Origin: Cyrtodaria siliqua
Lineage: Eukaryota > Mollusca > Bivalvia > Adapedonta > Hiatellidae
Direction of reading: 5' to 3'
DNA: 64,000 nucleotides
Assembly (NCBI GenBank): GCA_037043455.1
Contig: JAWPHD010000139.1
Location: forward strand, 310,001 to 374,000
A program made the translations under genes and the position numbers. Under the pieces are notes generated by a model. It ran no database searches. It saw only the letters and a list, made by a program, of their open reading frames with translations, and was not told the DNA's origin. Shown piece after piece: positions 1 through 12,360 of this stretch. Numbering within the stretch: position 1 is the first letter of the stretch; every line of letters starts with the position of its first letter.

Positions 1-316
1 TTTGGTATTTTTTGAGTCTCCCTTTCATTACTATAAATTTTCCCTAATCCTTACCTTACTCCTAAATGTAATTAGAGACTGATTTTAAAAGGGAAATGGT
101 TTTAAAGCAATGTGGTAGATGTCCTAGTGTTAAATACTGCTTTAGTTTAATATATTTTAGTGACTTCTAGTCTTTATTTAGAGAAAAACACCATGCAAAA
201 CATGCTTTTTACCCCAACTAGCACATCAATTACACATTTTGGCTATAAAAAAATATTCTTAAATCAACGTTAGTTCATTGTTTTATTCAAAATATTTAAC
301 TTCAAAGTACTTACAT

Positions 317-550
317 TTAGTCCTTGCTGGCAGACTTGTTAGATTGTCTCGTAGAAGGCTGAACTGCTTGGTTACGTAGGAATTTCACCGTCAGAGCTGA
401 TGGGTCCGTGAAATATGTTAAAGGCATTGCCTCCACCTTAATCGGTTCATCTCGCAAAACCTCTTCCTCCTGCACAGTCGGTCTAACATATTGTACTTTT
501 TCCTCAACTTCTTTTGTGATTTTGGCAATTTTTCCCGTATTTGGAGACAA
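317..550 (-). CDS. possible coding exon, unknown product
   Basis: A 77-codon open stretch with a protein-like composition (charged, no low complexity), ending in TAA. An AATAAA lies about 30 bases past the stop on the same strand, and a GTAAGT lies 5 bases past it, so this could be a last exon or an exon with a 3'UTR intron. On the same strand at 575-782 two overlapping open frames also look protein-like, as if one coding region were frameshifted. The family is not recognised. The first codon is TTG, so no start is supported. Confidence 0.3.
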   Translation of the reverse strand: MSPNTGKIAKITKEVEEKVQYVRPTVQEEEVLRDEPIKVEAMPLTYFTDPSALTVKFLRNQAVQPSTRQSNKSASKD

Positions 551-1865
551 CTTATTCCTTTTTTAAATCCAATATTAACCTTTTTTGTCACCTTTCATGA
601 TTCTTTGGTATAAGAAACACCTTTGTGGTACGTAAGTTTGTACATGAATGGGACCAAACACTTGTAGACACTGTGTTTTGATCATCTTTGATGTAATATG
701 ATACCTCCGGTTGCTGAGGATAGAGATAATCCAAATGGTCGCCATGTCTACCATCGCCAATTACTCGAAACACTTTCACCATATAGATCCTTACACCATG
801 GCATTTTTTTCTCTAAACATCTTCATATAAACAAAAGATAACTGTTAATGAGTCTAATGGTCTATGCTGAGCAATTAAAGTGTACAATTAGTGGTTAGTT
901 TTGTTATTAAAAGATAATTATTTAGACTTTTTATGCCTACTTTTTTACATTTTCAAATCAACATGTCACTAGTCTGTCAGGTAGAAGGTAGCTATCTAAA
1001 ACACTTTGGAAATGTGTCAGTACATATAGCCAATTATATATGTTGAAAATATAATAAAGAAATATCAATCATTAAAGAAGATATGGGAATTCATATAATA
1101 GCATGTTTTGTGCTGTTACTATTATTTTCATGTCAACAGACTCAAGATAAAACTGGCATATTGTCCACATACGAATAATAACACAGTTTAAATTGTATAG
1201 TAGAATAAAGAAAATATATCGTTTTGTTTGAAAATGTTTATTGCATCAAACTAAAGAACCAAATAATTGAATCGGTACGATTTGGTTTCGCTTTAGGTCA
1301 GATATCACTATTGTTTCGGGGCTGCTGATTGGCTGAAAAAAGTATAGGCCTATGAGGGTATAAACTTTTCGAAAGAGCTGTCTTCTGATTGGGGGGAATT
1401 GCCCAAATCATAATTGATGCCCATAAAATGTCAAAATGATATGTTTGAGTGATAACAAAAAATAGAACTGTATTGTTTTCTTGCATATTGGCTTTTCTAT
1501 GGAGGAAAATACAGTGACAGTAACTTTTCAAAAAATCACATTTATTTGCTGCGAGTCCGAGGGTCATCACCTTCATCAAAACGAAAGTAGGTGAAAGCAT
1601 CAGATCACCCCCAATTTCAAGCACTTTTTTAAGTGTGTCTATGATAGGTCATGAAAATAAAATAGACTATATGGTTCATTCGGATATGTGGTATGTATTT
1701 ATTGCAAAAAACGCTATAATGTAACCCTATGTAAAATGCAATAGTGGTATATGACCTGATGTATGGCACGAAAACGAATAGTTTTCGGTGATGACATTAA
1801 AAAAAATGTTTATTTCAATGAGGTGCTCTTTGTCAGCTCTAAAAAAACAAATGTGAAAGCATACA
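551..1865. other. stretch without a supported gene
   Basis: AT-rich sequence. Apart from the protein-like frames at 575-782 (- strand) there is a 108-codon open frame at 1298-1624 (- strand) with no recognisable domain and no start or splice context. Nothing else supportable was seen. Confidence 0.5.
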
Positions 1866-2300
1866 CAATCAGCGGAAATCCGCATAACGCATGTTGATGC
1901 CTCCGTTTGTCCATCCGTCCGTCTGTCCGTCCGTTACCATATCTCCTCATAAACCGCTGAACAGAATTCAACCAAACTTAGTAGGGCATGACCTCACCAT
2001 ATGATGACGGCGTGCAAGACACTGTCATTTTGCCATATTTAAGCACATACCTTGGTATATGTAATCGTCTATGAAAGATAAACAACATAACAGACGATTT
2101 TATTATTTCAAACTCGGACGTCTGCCCAGTGACCCAGGATGAGTGGGGGTGGGGGGGGGGGGGGGGGGTATTTTTTTGTAATTATGTCTTAATTGAAATG
2201 TTATGTTGATGGAATTATACTGTATAATTGTTCCCTCCCACGTCCCCCGTGGGGCCCAAATAAAGGGGTGTAAAAAGGTCAAATACACTAAAAACTAAAA
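1866..2300. repeat. dispersed repeat with 'gtccgtccgtc' head
   Basis: The block containing 'tccgtccgtctgtccgtccg' followed by text about a 'catatgatgacggcgtgcaag' type core is closely similar to the block at 61440-62100 (same order of short motifs, including 'gtctatgaaagataaacaac' and 'ggacgtctgc'). It is a dispersed non-coding repeat of the type common in bivalves. Confidence 0.6.
2145..2168 (+). repeat. poly-G run (5 G, then 18 G)
   Basis: Five G, one T, then an uninterrupted run of 18 G. It sits inside the dispersed repeat. Such a run can fold as a G-quadruplex and is prone to length change and assembly error. Confidence 0.9.
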
Positions 2301-2332
2301 AATAATTCACACTGTAGTTTTTCTTTATTTTT

Positions 2333-4550
2333 AGCTCACCTGAGCCAAAGGCTCAAAGTGAGCTATTGTGACCGCTTTTTGTCCATTGTCTGTCCGTCGG
2401 TCCATCTGTTAGCTCTTGGTTAAACAACTTCTCCTTGGACAATTTTGGCCAAATTACAAATGGATGATACTGCAGTCAAATTATTTCGAAATTATACCAA
2501 TTAGGTCAATGCGACATCCAAGATGGCCGCCATTACCATATATAGTCAAAACCTTAACAAAAAATCTCAAGAACCACTGAATAGATTTTGAAAGTATTTA
2601 TTTATAAATGATCGCCATTTCCTAGACTACAAAATTGTACAAACGAAGTTCCTAAGGTCAAAAATGGCTGTGCCCCGGGGTTCCACATTTTGTGAATATG
2701 GAGATTTTACATGTTTTACAGACTTATATAGGTCATTTGCAAACGACATCTCCTCAGAACCCGCTTAACCAATGTTGACCAAATTTCACTTGGATGATAC
2801 TGCGATCAATGCCCTCCAAAGTTGAATAAATTAGGTCAATGCTATATCCAATATGGCCGCCATTACCATATATATTCAAAACCTTAAAAAATCTTCTTCA
2901 CAAGAACCGCTGAACAGATTTTAGACATATTTTGTTTATAAATGATCGCCAACTCCTAGACTACAAAATTGTACAAACGAAGTTTCTAGGGTTAAAAATG
3001 GCAGTCCATCGGGGTTCCAACGTTTGTATGTGGAGGTTTTACAGGTTTTACATAGACTTATATAAGGTATTTGTAAACGACATCTCCTTAGAAACAGCTT
3101 TTACAGTTCGCCACTATGCTTTCCTCTTTAATTGTGAGATGACTGGACAGGCTGTGGACCCTATGATGACGCCTACCTAAAGCCCATTGGGACGGTGGCG
3201 TTTGATGTTTGTCTATGATCTTTCTTGTCATGCCCTAATTGGTTTATTCTCTTGTTGCTCTGGCTTCTTCCAAGTCATTGAGTACCTTCATTGTGGCTTT
3301 CTAGGCTATTGTTTTTTTGTATGATATTTACACGAGCATATCTGTGTTTTACTTATATTGCCTATTGATGCCTTCTTGTTGGTTAGAGATTAGATCATGG
3401 TGGAGATTTAATGGGATGACAGTAGGGTAAGTGTGAAATTTGGTGCTCCCTAGAACCGGTTTAAACCACCAGTGACCTTTGTTGCCACTGTCAACCCTTT
3501 TGTGTTTGTGATGTCGTTTGCATTTTTTTTATTACTTTTGCCTTCTCGTTTGTCTGTTTTGCGTGTTTATTTTTGTGTATTGTGGTTGACTGTCGTCCTT
3601 GAATGCTGCTTTCCCTGTCCGATATGTTTATCTTTCTTTACCAATGTTGACCAAATTTCAAGTGGACAATACTGCAATTAGTGCCTTCCAAAATTTTATA
3701 AATTAGGTCAATGCGACATCCAAGATGGCCGCTATTAACATATATAGTCAAAACCTTAAAAAAGCTTATTCTCAAGAACTGCTGAGCAGATTTTGACAGT
3801 TTTTATTTATAAGTGATTGTCAGCTCCTGGACTTAAAAGTTGTACAAACGAGTTCCTAGGGTGAAAAATGGCTGTGCGACGGGGTTCCAAACTGTGTGTA
3901 TGGAACCTTTACATGTTTTACATAGACTTATAAAGGGCATTTATAAACGATATCTCCTCAGAAACAGCTCGACCAATTTTGACCAAATTTCACATGGATG
4001 ATACTGAGGTCAATGCCTTCCAAGCCTGTACAAATTAAGTCAGTGCGATATCCGAAATAGCAGCCATTATCATATGCATGTATGTTCAAAACCTTAAAAA
4101 AAGTTCTACTCAAGAACCGCTGAACAGATTTTGATAGTTTTTGATCACCAACTCGTAGACTACAGAAGATGTACAAATGAAGTTCCTAGTGTCAAAAGTG
4201 GCTGTGCCCCGGGGTTTCAAAGTTTTGTATATGGAGATTTTACTCAGACTTATATAGGGAATTTAAAAAATCTTCTTCTCTAAAAGCACAAGATGTGGAT
4301 CTCTCATATATTGTATGTAGCATTAACTGATGGTCCTCTACAAAGTTTATTCAAATGGTGACCCTCCCCGGGGATCACAGTTTTACATAGAATAATATAG
4401 GAAGATCTTTTTGAATATGTTATTCTCCAAAACTGCTTGATCACTTTTGACTAAACTTCAGATGGATGATCCTTAGGCCAATGAATTTCAAATTTGTTAA
4501 AAGTAGGACAACGCCACACCCAAGATGGCTACCATTGAAGGGTGGTACGC
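2333..4550. repeat. tandem array of about 320-bp monomers
   Basis: The array starts with an AGCTCACCTGAGC hairpin head. Monomers then repeat at roughly 2440, 2770, 3640, 3960 and 4260. Each contains 'gaccaaatttca', then 'aaccgctgaacagatttt'-like and 'tgtacaaacgaagttcctag'-like segments in the same order. The monomers are diverged. The second is interrupted at 3096-3640 by a Penelope-like 3' fragment. No coding function is apparent. Confidence 0.75.
3096..3640 (+). mobile_element. Penelope-like element, 5'-truncated 3' end
   Basis: The first ~80 bases encode the C-terminus of the reverse-transcriptase ORF (TVRHYAFLFNCEMTGQ..., ending ...MMTPT stop at 3180). They are followed by the same ~460-bp untranslated tail seen after the fuller copy at 10546-11046. 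The fragment sits between two halves of a tandem-repeat monomer, so the insertion is younger than the array. Confidence 0.7.
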
Positions 4551-5929
4551 TCCCTAGTCAGCGGGCGTATTTACCACTTTGTTTCAAATACCCGCTGGCT
4601 TAAGCATGCTCTTTCTATGATATTGACCTTTTGACCTATTAATCAGTGAACTGGGATATTTAAAGATCTCACGATACATGACAACATTTTTGATTGGTCC
4701 ATCGCTGTCATATGTATACTTTGTTACTAAATTTAGTTTCCCGACACAGTGAATAAACAAATGGCGTCAGGAGACGGTGCACTATAACAATTATCGTTGG
4801 AAATCAGTTGTTTTAACTTTAACGGTACAGTAGAAAGTTGATATGTGACGAGGTATGTGAAAACGTGTTTTTCCTTGATATTGAGTCGAACATAATCGAA
4901 TCGAGTGAGCTCGTATATTGTCATACAGTTTCATCATGTGTCACATGTTCGATGAAATTAATATTAAAAAAAAACATTAAAAGAAAATAGAATGATCATC
5001 CATATGTAACATCAAATTGACCCATTTTTCTATATTCTCACACAAACACAGTGTCCGACTCATGATCAAAATCATCCGACTTCATGTCATTCATGGGATT
5101 GGGTATTGTTTTGCCTTATAACATGATTTTCTACATGCAAAACACATGTAAACAAGTGGGATACTCCCGTGAGAAATGTCATATTGATTTAAACCAAAAC
5201 CAGAATGAATTATCGTTTGATGTCGGATATATGTGTCATTCTTTACAAAGGTGTCCGACTCGCGATCACTTTACCCTAATGAGTCTCACTGACACTGGCA
5301 CCATCCGTCCTTAGCCTTTTCAACTGAAGGCATGTGCAGGGCTCTAGTTGGAGAGGGATTTAATTGTGTAAAACATTGTCGCCTATTTTCAGTTTATCTA
5401 TATTTTCAGTTTATCTAACGAAAAAAAGTTAGCTGCGTATCACCATTCCCTTGTAATTGTAATCAAAGACATTTTCACTGGTGTCACCATCCCCTTGCAT
5501 ATATAAGTGTATAGATTATTTAACTGCTGGGACTGATTATAGGTAAATCCTTCAAGAGATGGTGGACGTGTGGTTCTTTTTACGATCGAGAGTATGCAAG
5601 TGAGTGAAAAAACACAACACGCCTACCATCCAGTGAGGAGTTCCTATATAATCAAACCTAGCATTAATCTATTTATTACATTTGAAATTATCAGTTTATG
5701 TGCGATTTTAACCGACGTTATTCGCTATGACGTCAACATCAGCAACATTTGATTGACGTTATGACTCAAGGTCCCAGTTATTTTTATGTTCGGAATTATT
5801 TATTAATATTTAGCGATTATGAATATTCTTTCGCTGGGTAATACTTGTGTGGATGTCCTATCTCTATAAAATTGTAATTATTATTATGATTCCAAAAGAA
5901 AACTTCCTTATAGAAAAGTTACTGACATC
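4551..5929. other. stretch without a supported gene
   Basis: Only short frames of 60-76 codons without recognisable domains or splice context. A weak internal repeat of 'gtccgact' motifs occurs near 5050 and 5250. Nothing functional can be supported. Confidence 0.5.
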
Positions 5930-6215
5930 CCACTAGGATATTTTGCAGGGGTTCTCAGTGAATACTGCATCTGATCCCATTAAATCTGGTTTAACTGGGA
6001 TTCCTACTCACATCTAAATAGGAATGAGATTCCACTTATCTGGGATGTGGGATTACCGTTAGATTTGAATTCCCAGTTAATCCCACTGAATTTGCTAGGA
6101 TTCCCAGTTTATACCACTTGGACTAGGATTCCCGCTTAAAATTCCCAGTTTAACTGGGATCCCATATATTATATCACTGGGGTCCCGTTCAACTGTGATA
6201 TCTTGCTGGGATCGA
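5930..6215. repeat. clustered CTGGGAT / ATCCCAG palindromic motifs
   Basis: About a dozen copies of 'aactgggattcc' or its complement, in both orientations and spaced irregularly (for example near 5993, 6075, 6105, 6150 and 6210), pack this 285-bp stretch. Many neighbours are in inverted order, so small hairpins can form. It could be a degenerate satellite. Confidence 0.6.
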
Positions 6216-6510
6216 TATTATTAATAAAAAGAAGAGACTTTTGTTTTCAAACAACCAGAACTTTAAAATAAGTAATGTCACTCATCACATGTTTCTAATC
6301 GTATTAGTGTTTGTATCAAATAATACATGGCCGTCGGAACTGACATTAGGTTACAGTTGTACCTCTGACATTAGGATTAAGGGTATCATTAGCATCAAAG
6401 AGATCAATGCTTTATATTTCAGATATATTAGCTTGACTTGCATGACGTTACATATAACCATTACATATTCTTAAATATTGTAGTATAGTTAGTCGCTGAA
6501 ATTACCTTTT

Positions 6511-6930
6511 TATGCTACCCCAAAGTTTCGGGGGAGCATATAGTCGCCGCCTTGTCCTTCCGTCCGTCTGTCCGGAGCTTAACTTCAAAACTACTGATGG
6601 GACTACAATGAAACTTCACACAAAGATAGAGGGCAATGAGAGGAAGTACAGAGTGCAAGAACCGTAACTCTGTCTTTCTTCAAATTAGAGTTTATATTGC
6701 CTTTTGTAATTGTATATTTAGAATTTTTGTCCGGAGCATAACTTCAAAACTACTGATGCGACAACAATGAAACTTCACACACTGATAGGGCCCATTAGAG
6801 AAAATGCAGAGTGTAAGAATAGTTACTCTGTCTGAATTCAAATTAGAGTTATTGTCCTTTGTAATACTTGTAATTCTTGTCCGGAGTATAAGTCAAAACC
6901 TACTAGTGGCATTGCCAATTGAATACTGCT
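6511..6930. repeat. CCCAAAGTTTCGGGG-headed tandem repeat
   Basis: A hairpin head (ccccaaagtttcggggg) is followed by 'ccgtccgtctgtccgg'. Two to three units of about 155 bp follow, each beginning 'gtccggagcataacttcaaa' (6572, 6730, partial at 6880). It is a non-coding dispersed element. Confidence 0.65.
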
Positions 6931-7115
6931 GAGTGATACAAGATCATATGCTAAGCTGAGGATACATTTCATGTAATTGAAAGTAACTACTGTCAGAATT
7001 ACCGGTGTACTGTTAACTACCAGTTATCGGATGTTAGTATATGGTAAACAGATGAAATGGAAATGCTACTAAATAAATTGTAGGATGGCCTCTGCAATTC
7101 CTTTTGTATTTGCAA

Positions 7116-7344
7116 AGGTGTAAATCGTTTAATTGAAAATAAACATGTCAGAAAAAATAAACTCTGACTACAAATGTACCAGTTATTGTAAGTTTGAGTA
7201 TGGCAGACAGCTGAAATGGATATTATACAAAACAAATAGAGTATGGTCTCATCTCTTTGGTTATTTAAATACCTCAGTGGGCTACACTCATCTCGATGTT
7301 TCAATCAACCAGCTCGATGAGACCATACTCTATCTATTACTTAC
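7116..7344 (+). mobile_element. hairpin MITE-like element, copy 1
   Basis: It begins 'aggtgtaaatcgtttaattg' and ends in a long imperfect hairpin whose arms are 'agagtatggtctcatctc' and 'gagaccatactct', with 'gatgggc/gcccatc'-type inner arms. A second copy with the same start, hairpin and end lies inside the LTR-element integrase at 37644-37869. No ORF of its own, so it is probably non-autonomous. The mobilising enzyme is unknown. Confidence 0.65.
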
Positions 7345-7886
7345 CATGTGTGTATATGTGTAACGTTGAATAATGTCATAGAAGTTTCAACCAAAATAGG
7401 AATACAACGTCGAGGCGTTTGATTTCTTGTTATTCAAGAATATCAAAAGTTACCCTTTATTGTAGTGAATAACAAATAATGTCATATGATAAATAGAATC
7501 TACACATAGAATCTACACATTTGGCAATATGAAAGATCAAAATAAATAAAAACATACATTTATATATCAACCGACATTATGAATCTATTTGTAAGAGTAG
7601 GGCAGGTTCCTGTATTCTATGTACTAAGCCTTCCCATGTCTTTGTGGAGGCTTTAAAAACCTCATTCTGTACACGCACTTAGTAATGTATGTAAGATTAA
7701 GTAGTTTAAACAGATACATTTTAAATAAAAACAAGAGGCTAAAACGGCTTTTATATGAAGGGTTGTCGTCATAAAATTCCTATCGTTTAAACATTTCCAA
7801 AAACAAACACCCATAACAGAAACTTAAACCTTTGACCCATGCTAACAATTTAAACGAGAGGCCCTACTACTAATTTGGTATGGTTA

Positions 7887-8004
7887 TTTAGGGACTCGAT
7901 GAAAAACAATTGTATAAAATAGGTTTTGACCACCTGTAGAGGGGCCCCTTTATGTAGGCGGTCAAAACCCATTTTGTATAATTGTTGTGCCTCGAGTCCC
8001 TAAA
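7887..8004. repeat. 118-bp inverted repeat
   Basis: Arms of about 50 bases, left 'tttagggactcgatg...' and right '...cctcgagtccctaaa', pair along their length with a few mismatches around a GC-rich loop (ggggcccc). This is typical of a foldback or MITE-type element. There is no coding content. Confidence 0.7.
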
Positions 8005-8039
8005 TTAGACCTGTGGTTGTATATGGTAAAAACAGATGT

Positions 8040-8480
8040 CTGCAATAAGGGAGAAAGGGCCATAAATCCGCCAAAAAATCATTCAACTGGAACACGACGA
8101 AGATATGTGCACTAGACTTGGTAATGGTCATCCCTACCAAGTTTCATGGAAATTCAGGCAAGGGATCAAATGAAGTTGGGACAAAGCTGATGTATTAAAA
8201 CCTTTGAAGCACCATAAATACACCAAAAATCATTCAACTGGAACAAGTCAATGATTTACGCAGCCAACTTTCGCTAAAATCCGAATGGTGGTTGAGGAGA
8301 ACTAGTAAGGATAAAAATCGCGTATTAAAACGTTTAAAGGAGTCATAACTACACCAAATATAATTCAACCGGAAACGACAACGATATGTGAAACTAGGCT
8401 AGTATTGACAAGCCTAGTATCTTTCGAGATACCCATGTAGTTGATTCTATCCCAAAATATTTAAAAAAATCCGAAAGTCC
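8040..8480. repeat. tandem ~145-bp monomers
   Basis: Three diverged units contain 'aatcattcaactggaac' and 'gatatgtg-aactaggct'-like segments. The same unit resumes at 11047-11200, on the other side of the Penelope-like element, which was therefore inserted into this array. Confidence 0.6.
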
Positions 8481-8574
8481 TGTAATTTGTTATAAGTATA
8501 TAAAGCCTATTAGAAATATTTTTCAACTACAACAAAATAGTTTCTGACCTTGATATAGTACATAATACTCCTGA

Positions 8575-10543
8575 GGAATGTGAATGCAACACATCAACAT
8601 ATTGCTATGCTCCAGCAGGTCATGTCATCACTGGTAATTTTGAAATTGTTGAAAAACGTATCGGAATTTGTTTTCGAAAGGTCCTAAATATAGATTACCT
8701 TCAACTATTGATTTTAATGACTGTTGTGCCCAGATCGTCCACTCCATTGACGATTTTAGTATAAAATGGTGTCGTAGAGAACATGCGGACCCAAACTCGC
8801 TTTCTACTTGGAAAAAGTGAATTCTTAAAATTATAGATACACTTATTAACTTTATAATGCTAACCACTCTATACTTCCTCCGAGACCTAGGTTTTCCTTT
8901 CGTAATTTAAAATCGGGAATTCAGTAATTTCATAATAAATTTGTTTTAGTTCCTGCAGATAGCTAATAATGTAATTATTGTTTGACGCCTACATTACGTC
9001 AATGTTTAATCTCTGGAACTCTGCAGCACGAACTCGTATACTCTAGTTAATTCTACTGAGGATGATGTTGTTTCCGCACATATCACTCGGTGCACTACTT
9101 GCAAGGCTGGTGTAAAATATAAGCAAAATAAACTGCATACTATGTACTGTATTCCTAAATTACATAAAAATCCGTATAAGGCTCGCTTCATTTCTAATTC
9201 TAGTGCCTGCACCACAACAAACATCTCCAAACTTTTAACTTCTTGTCTTACTGACGTTAAAGATCACGTTAAATTATATTGAGATAAAACTTATGAAACT
9301 CTGGGATTAATTTATTTTGGTCTATGAAATGTTCAGGAGACGTTCTTGATAAAATGTTCAATAAAGGTCAAGTTTCATCAATAAGCACTTATGACTTCTC
9401 TACACTATATACAACCTTACCACATCACCTTATTAAAGACAAGCTAATTTCTCTTATTCAAAACATTCGCTAGAGAAAATACTACATTTTGGCAGGTAAT
9501 AATATTAAAGCGTTTTTTACTAACGGCTGTTTAGACAATTATACTATGTGGACTTGCTATGAAGTTTGTGAAGCACTCATCTTCCTATTAGATAATACTT
9601 TCGTCAGGTATGGAACCACCGTTTATAGACTAATTTTTGGTTTCACTATGGATACGAACTGTGCACCAATTGTCGCAGATTTGTTATTATTTTGCTATGA
9701 AAGAGATTTCATGTTGAGTCTTTCACCAGATACCCAGGCAGATGTTATTGAAGAATTTAATGACACCTCTCGGTATCTGGATGATATATTGAACATTGAC
9801 AACCCTTTCTTTCCAACTATGCTTAATACTATTTATCCTAAAGTACTTCAGCTTAACAAAGCTAATATATCTGATAATAACGCTTCTTTTCTTGATTTAG
9901 ATCTCTCGATTGAAAATGGTGAAAGAATTAGCAAAATCTATGACAAGAGAGATGATTTTAATTTTGACGTTGTTAATTATCCCCACTTGGATTGGGATGT
10001 TCCCCGAGCAACTTCTTATGGGGTGTATGTGTCTGAACTTATTCGTTTTTCAAAAGCTTGTACTCGAGTTGAGGACTTTAATATTCGTAATCTTTGTATA
10101 ACTAAAAAGCTACTCAATCAGGATTAGAGCTTGTACTCGAGTTGAGGACTTTAATATTCGTATCAGTATAACTAAAAAGTTGCTCAATCAGGGTTACCGT
10201 TACCATAAACTTCGTAAAACCTTTGCAAAATTTTATTATCGTAACCCTGATCTTCTTTTCCAAATATAAATGTAATTTAAGGACTCTTCTGCGACAAGGA
10301 CTATCACAACCTGACTTCTATGGTGATGTGATTTATAAACTTCGTAAGATTCTTGGTCATGATCACTTTCATAATATCTTTGTTAAACTTGTTAAAAAGT
10401 TTATCAAAAGAGGTTATAACCCTATCATTTTGCAACGTACTGCATGCTTGGTGGTGGACCCTTTTACAGTTCGCCACTATGCTTTCTTCTTTAATTGTAC
10501 GATGACCGGACAGGCTATGGACTCTATGATGACGCCTACGTAA
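8575..10543 (+). pseudogene. Penelope-like reverse transcriptase pseudogene
   Basis: Conserved blocks can be read across frames: a CxC-containing start and 'GHVITGNFEIVE' near 8590-8660, 'CIPKLHKNPYKARFISNSS' near 9150-9205, 'MDTNCAPIVADLLLFCYERD' near 9648-9710, and the catalytic YLDD motif near 9775 inside an open frame at 9489-10127. A C-terminal thumb-like region (10223-10543) ends ...FTVRHYAFFFNCTMTGQ. A direct duplication of about 70 bp at 10055-10195 introduces the stop at 10127. The enzyme would copy element RNA; this copy cannot make it. Confidence 0.65.
10055..10195 (+). repeat. ~70-bp direct duplication within the RT pseudogene
   Basis: The segment starting 'gcttgtactcgagttgagga' occurs twice back to back (near 10057 and 10128) with small differences in the second copy (a short deletion after 'atattcgta'). 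It disrupts the reading frame. Confidence 0.85.
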
Positions 10544-11166
10544 AGCCCATTGGGACGGTGGCGTTTGATGTTTGTCCATGATCTTTCTTGTCCTGCCCTT
10601 AATGGTGTATTCTCTTGTTGCTCTGGCTTCTGCCAAGTCATTGAGTACCTTCATTGTGGCTTCCTAGGCTATTGTTTTTTGTATTATATTTAAACGAACA
10701 TATTTGTGTTTTACTTATATTGCCTGTTGATGCCGCCTTGTTGGTCAGAGATTATATCATGGCGGGGATTTCTTTATTTACACTGTCCTGTTTTAATGGG
10801 ATGACAGTAGGGTTAGTGTGAGGTTTGGTGCACCCTAGAACCGGGTTAAACCCCCAGTGGCCTACTTCGCCACTGACCGTTCCAATGCGGTAGCCCTATT
10901 GTCAACCCTTTTGTGTTTGTGGTGTCGTTTGCATTTATTATTACTTTTGCCTTCTTGTTTGTCCATTTGCGTGTTTGTTTCTGTGTTTTGTGATTGACTG
11001 TCCTCCTTGAATGTTACTTTCCCTGTCCGATCTTTTTATATTTCTTGGTACTGATCATTCCTGCCAAGTTTCATTGAAATCCAGACAGAGGTTCGGGAAA
11101 ACTAGTCCGGATAAAGTTTGTATATAAGGGGCAATAACTCATAAATCATTAAACCGGAACCTGACA

Positions 11167-11470
11167 ATGATATGCGCAACTAGGCTTAAGGGGTCTGACG
11201 GGTTTCCTGACCGCTTTACAAATTTAATCAGGAAGTTCGTCAGAAAAGGATATAACCCTTTGGTTTTACAGCGCATTGCATGTTTAGTAATTGACCCCTC
11301 TACAGTCAGTCATTACGCTTCACTTTTCACTTGTGCGATGACTGGACTACCTCTTGGGACTCTATGATTGTACCTTCTGAAACCCCAACTAAGGGAGTGG
11401 GTTAATGAGCTTTCGTCCCTCGGGTTTTCTGGTCGTACCCTAGATTGGTTTTCTATTTAGCTGCAACTAC
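11167..11470 (+). mobile_element. second Penelope-like 3' fragment
   Basis: Residues such as RKGYNPLVLQRIACLVIDPS and the 'HYASLFTCAMTG' block match the RT C-terminus of the copy just upstream but are diverged, with the stop at 11367. A short, more diverged tail follows. This is a different subfamily from the 8490-11046 copy. Confidence 0.6.
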
Positions 11471-11479
11471 AATGGTTGT

Positions 11480-12360
11480 TCAGTACGATTCTGGATACAT
11501 GTTTGAAGGGTTAGATTTTAATTTAATGGCATATTGAAGAGCTAATTTGTCCCGTCTATGAGACAGTGATGGTTCATTAGCTTCAACATATATACTTTCG
11601 ACTGGTGATGTACGAAAGGCACCTAAAGCGAGTCGTAATCCTTGATTACGTATAGGATCGAGCATCTTTGAGTTGATCCATATACTATTGAGCCGTAGTC
11701 CAGCTTGGATCTGATAAGAGATTTATAAAGTTGTAAAAGTATTTTACGATCTGCTCCCCAATTAGTGTTTGCAACAACTTTAAGTAAATTAAGAGCTTTA
11801 AGGCACTTGGCCTTCAATTATTTAAGGTGTGGTATAAACGTTAATTTACGGTCAAAAATAAGACCAAGGAATCCAGTGCCAGATGATGGTCTTCGTGATG
11901 TTTACGTAGTTGACAAAAGTGCATACAATTAGTTTTAGATTTAAACAATTTAAAACCATTTTCCTCCGACAGGTCTGAAGTTTATTGAGACATTGTTGAA
12001 GTTGTCTCTCAATAGTGTTCATGTGTTTTGCACGATAACATATAACAAAATCGTCAACATATAGGGAGCAATCCACACCAGGATTGATGCATTTAACTAT
12101 ACTGTTAATTTGTATATTATTTAAAAGGGTGACAGAGAGTATGCTGCCCACTGACACACCCAACTCCTGTTCATGAATGTCAGGGAGGGTTGAAACCATT
12201 CGGACACGAAACTGTCTATCATCTAAAAAAATCTCTATAAAAAATTGAAATCGGCCTCTAAGACCAAGGTTATAAAGATCATTCATGATACCGTACTTCC
12301 ATGCAGTATCATAAGCTTCCTCCAAGTCAAAAATACAGCGACTGGATGTTCTTTCTTAAT
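11480..12360 (-). pseudogene. LINE (jockey-like) reverse transcriptase fragment
   Basis: Three overlapping frames on the - strand read as one decayed RT. Residues 'AYDTAWKYGIMNDLYNLGLR' and a YVDD catalytic motif (CSLYVDDFVICYRA) lie in 11852-12325. 'SLIRSKLDYGSIVYGS' follows in 11623-11817, then 'QGLRLALGAFRTSPVESI' in 11480-11665. The order matches the palm, thumb and C-terminal region of non-LTR elements of the jockey type. Frameshifts separate the parts, and no endonuclease domain or 3' tail is visible. Confidence 0.7.

Larger units (their letters stand above)
8490..11046 (+). mobile_element. Penelope-like retroelement, decayed but nearly full 3' part
   Basis: The body encodes a reverse transcriptase broken by several frameshifts and stops (8575-10543). 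A ~500-bp untranslated tail (10544-11046) follows. The tail is shared with truncated copies at 3181-3640, 17290-17530, 18765-19105, 57190-57600 (-), 62890-63230 (-) and 63904-64000. Flanking sequence on both sides belongs to the ~145-bp array. No GIY-YIG domain can be read after the RT; an N-terminal nuclease, if any, is lost or upstream. The family name rests on the RT motifs and is inferred. Confidence 0.65.
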
